A program made the translations under genes and the position numbers. DNA of 64,000 bases, taken from Rana temporaria (taxonomy: Eukaryota; Chordata; Amphibia; Anura; Ranidae). Positions within the stretch are counted from its first letter, which is position 1; each line of letters starts with the position of its first letter. Shown here piece by piece: positions 63,873 to 64,000 of this stretch. The notes under the pieces were generated by a model. That model was not told the DNA's origin, made no database searches, and saw nothing but the letters and a program-made list of their open reading frames with translations. Location: NCBI RefSeq assembly GCF_905171775.1, contig NC_053495.1, forward strand, positions 109,345,409 through 109,409,408, read 5' to 3'.

Positions 63873-64000
63873 TCTTGTTGAAAGAAAAGAATAGGCTTTT
63901 ATATCTTAAAGATGGATTATGGCTGGAGAGCAGTCCTTGAATAATCCCTAAAAGGGACTCTGCCAGGAATATGGTAACTGTATATTAACCGCATATTAGT
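63873..64000. other. Probable LINE I 5'UTR
   Basis: The remaining bases upstream of the LINE I ORF1 start. No gene seen; the 5' end of the element is not identified in the window. Confidence 0.45.

Larger units (their letters stand above)
56575..63950 (-). mobile_element. LINE I: L1/Tx1-type LINE with six insertions, 3' end missing
   Basis: On the minus strand: 5'UTR near 63873-64000, ORF1 (63872-62050 around an insertion), spacer, ORF2 (60631 down to 56575). The 3' end of ORF2, the 3'UTR and poly-A are absent: the RT frame ends near 56609 and meets hAT J's flank. Insertions: MITE copy 2, piggyBac relative, 154-bp hAT MITE, TTAA MITE, TA-element, and within the last a foldback fragment. Loss of the 3' end is opposite to the usual LINE 5' truncation, so a deletion is likely. 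Confidence 0.8.

Overview
The window is eukaryotic, almost certainly vertebrate, and is nearly all transposable-element DNA. The mix is amphibian in character: L1/Tx1-type LINEs, hAT elements with long GAACCC/GTTCG-rich subterminal repeats, frog-type TTAA elements and MITEs with GGCCCCGTACACACGA ends. My best guess is a ranid frog, from recalled resemblance of repeat families and not from any search. I see no prokaryotic features. The one part that looks like host coding sequence is a 168-bp phase-1/phase-1 exon at 53706-53873 (+). It encodes a complement-control-protein (CCP/sushi) module, so the rest is probably intron or flank of a complement-regulator-like gene.

Region by region. 1-5885: end of a hAT element, a palindromic MITE, two tRNA-derived SINE heads, small hAT elements and decayed LTR/gag sequence. 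5894-30765: one autonomous-type hAT element (hAT-A) with an 8-bp target duplication at both ends, inflated to 24.9 kb by nested insertions. These are a 1.4-kb hAT at 6561-7999; a second autonomous-type hAT (hAT-B, 10445-16612) that carries a Tc1 and a MITE; a Ty3/gypsy chromodomain retrotransposon (18247-28299) that itself carries a 2.5-kb foldback element in its 3' LTR and a 2-kb hAT in its protease; and a small hAT at 28984-30349.

30838-47041: three LINEs inside one another. LINE F (+) is split by LINE G (-), and LINE G is split by LINE H (-). LINE H has both ORFs open and a perfect 17-bp target duplication. 47562-53673: a piggyBac element with an open 630-codon transposase whose three catalytic aspartates have normal spacing. 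Its right end lies 29 bp from the CCP exon. 54489-56566: a MITE and a hAT. 56575 to the end: a fourth, broken LINE (I, -) with six insertions, among them a non-autonomous piggyBac relative that shares the 3' end of the intact one.

How the parts work together: most boundaries are fixed by target-site duplications, which gives a relative insertion order. Two elements look recently competent (LINE H and the piggyBac). The piggyBac could in principle mobilise its non-autonomous relative at 57487-58659. The gypsy element shows the geometry of Tf1/sushi self-priming: 11 nt at its predicted RNA 5' end complement 11 nt next to its LTR. LINE and piggyBac element names (A, B, D, E, F, G, H, I, J, K) are labels of mine, used only within this annotation.
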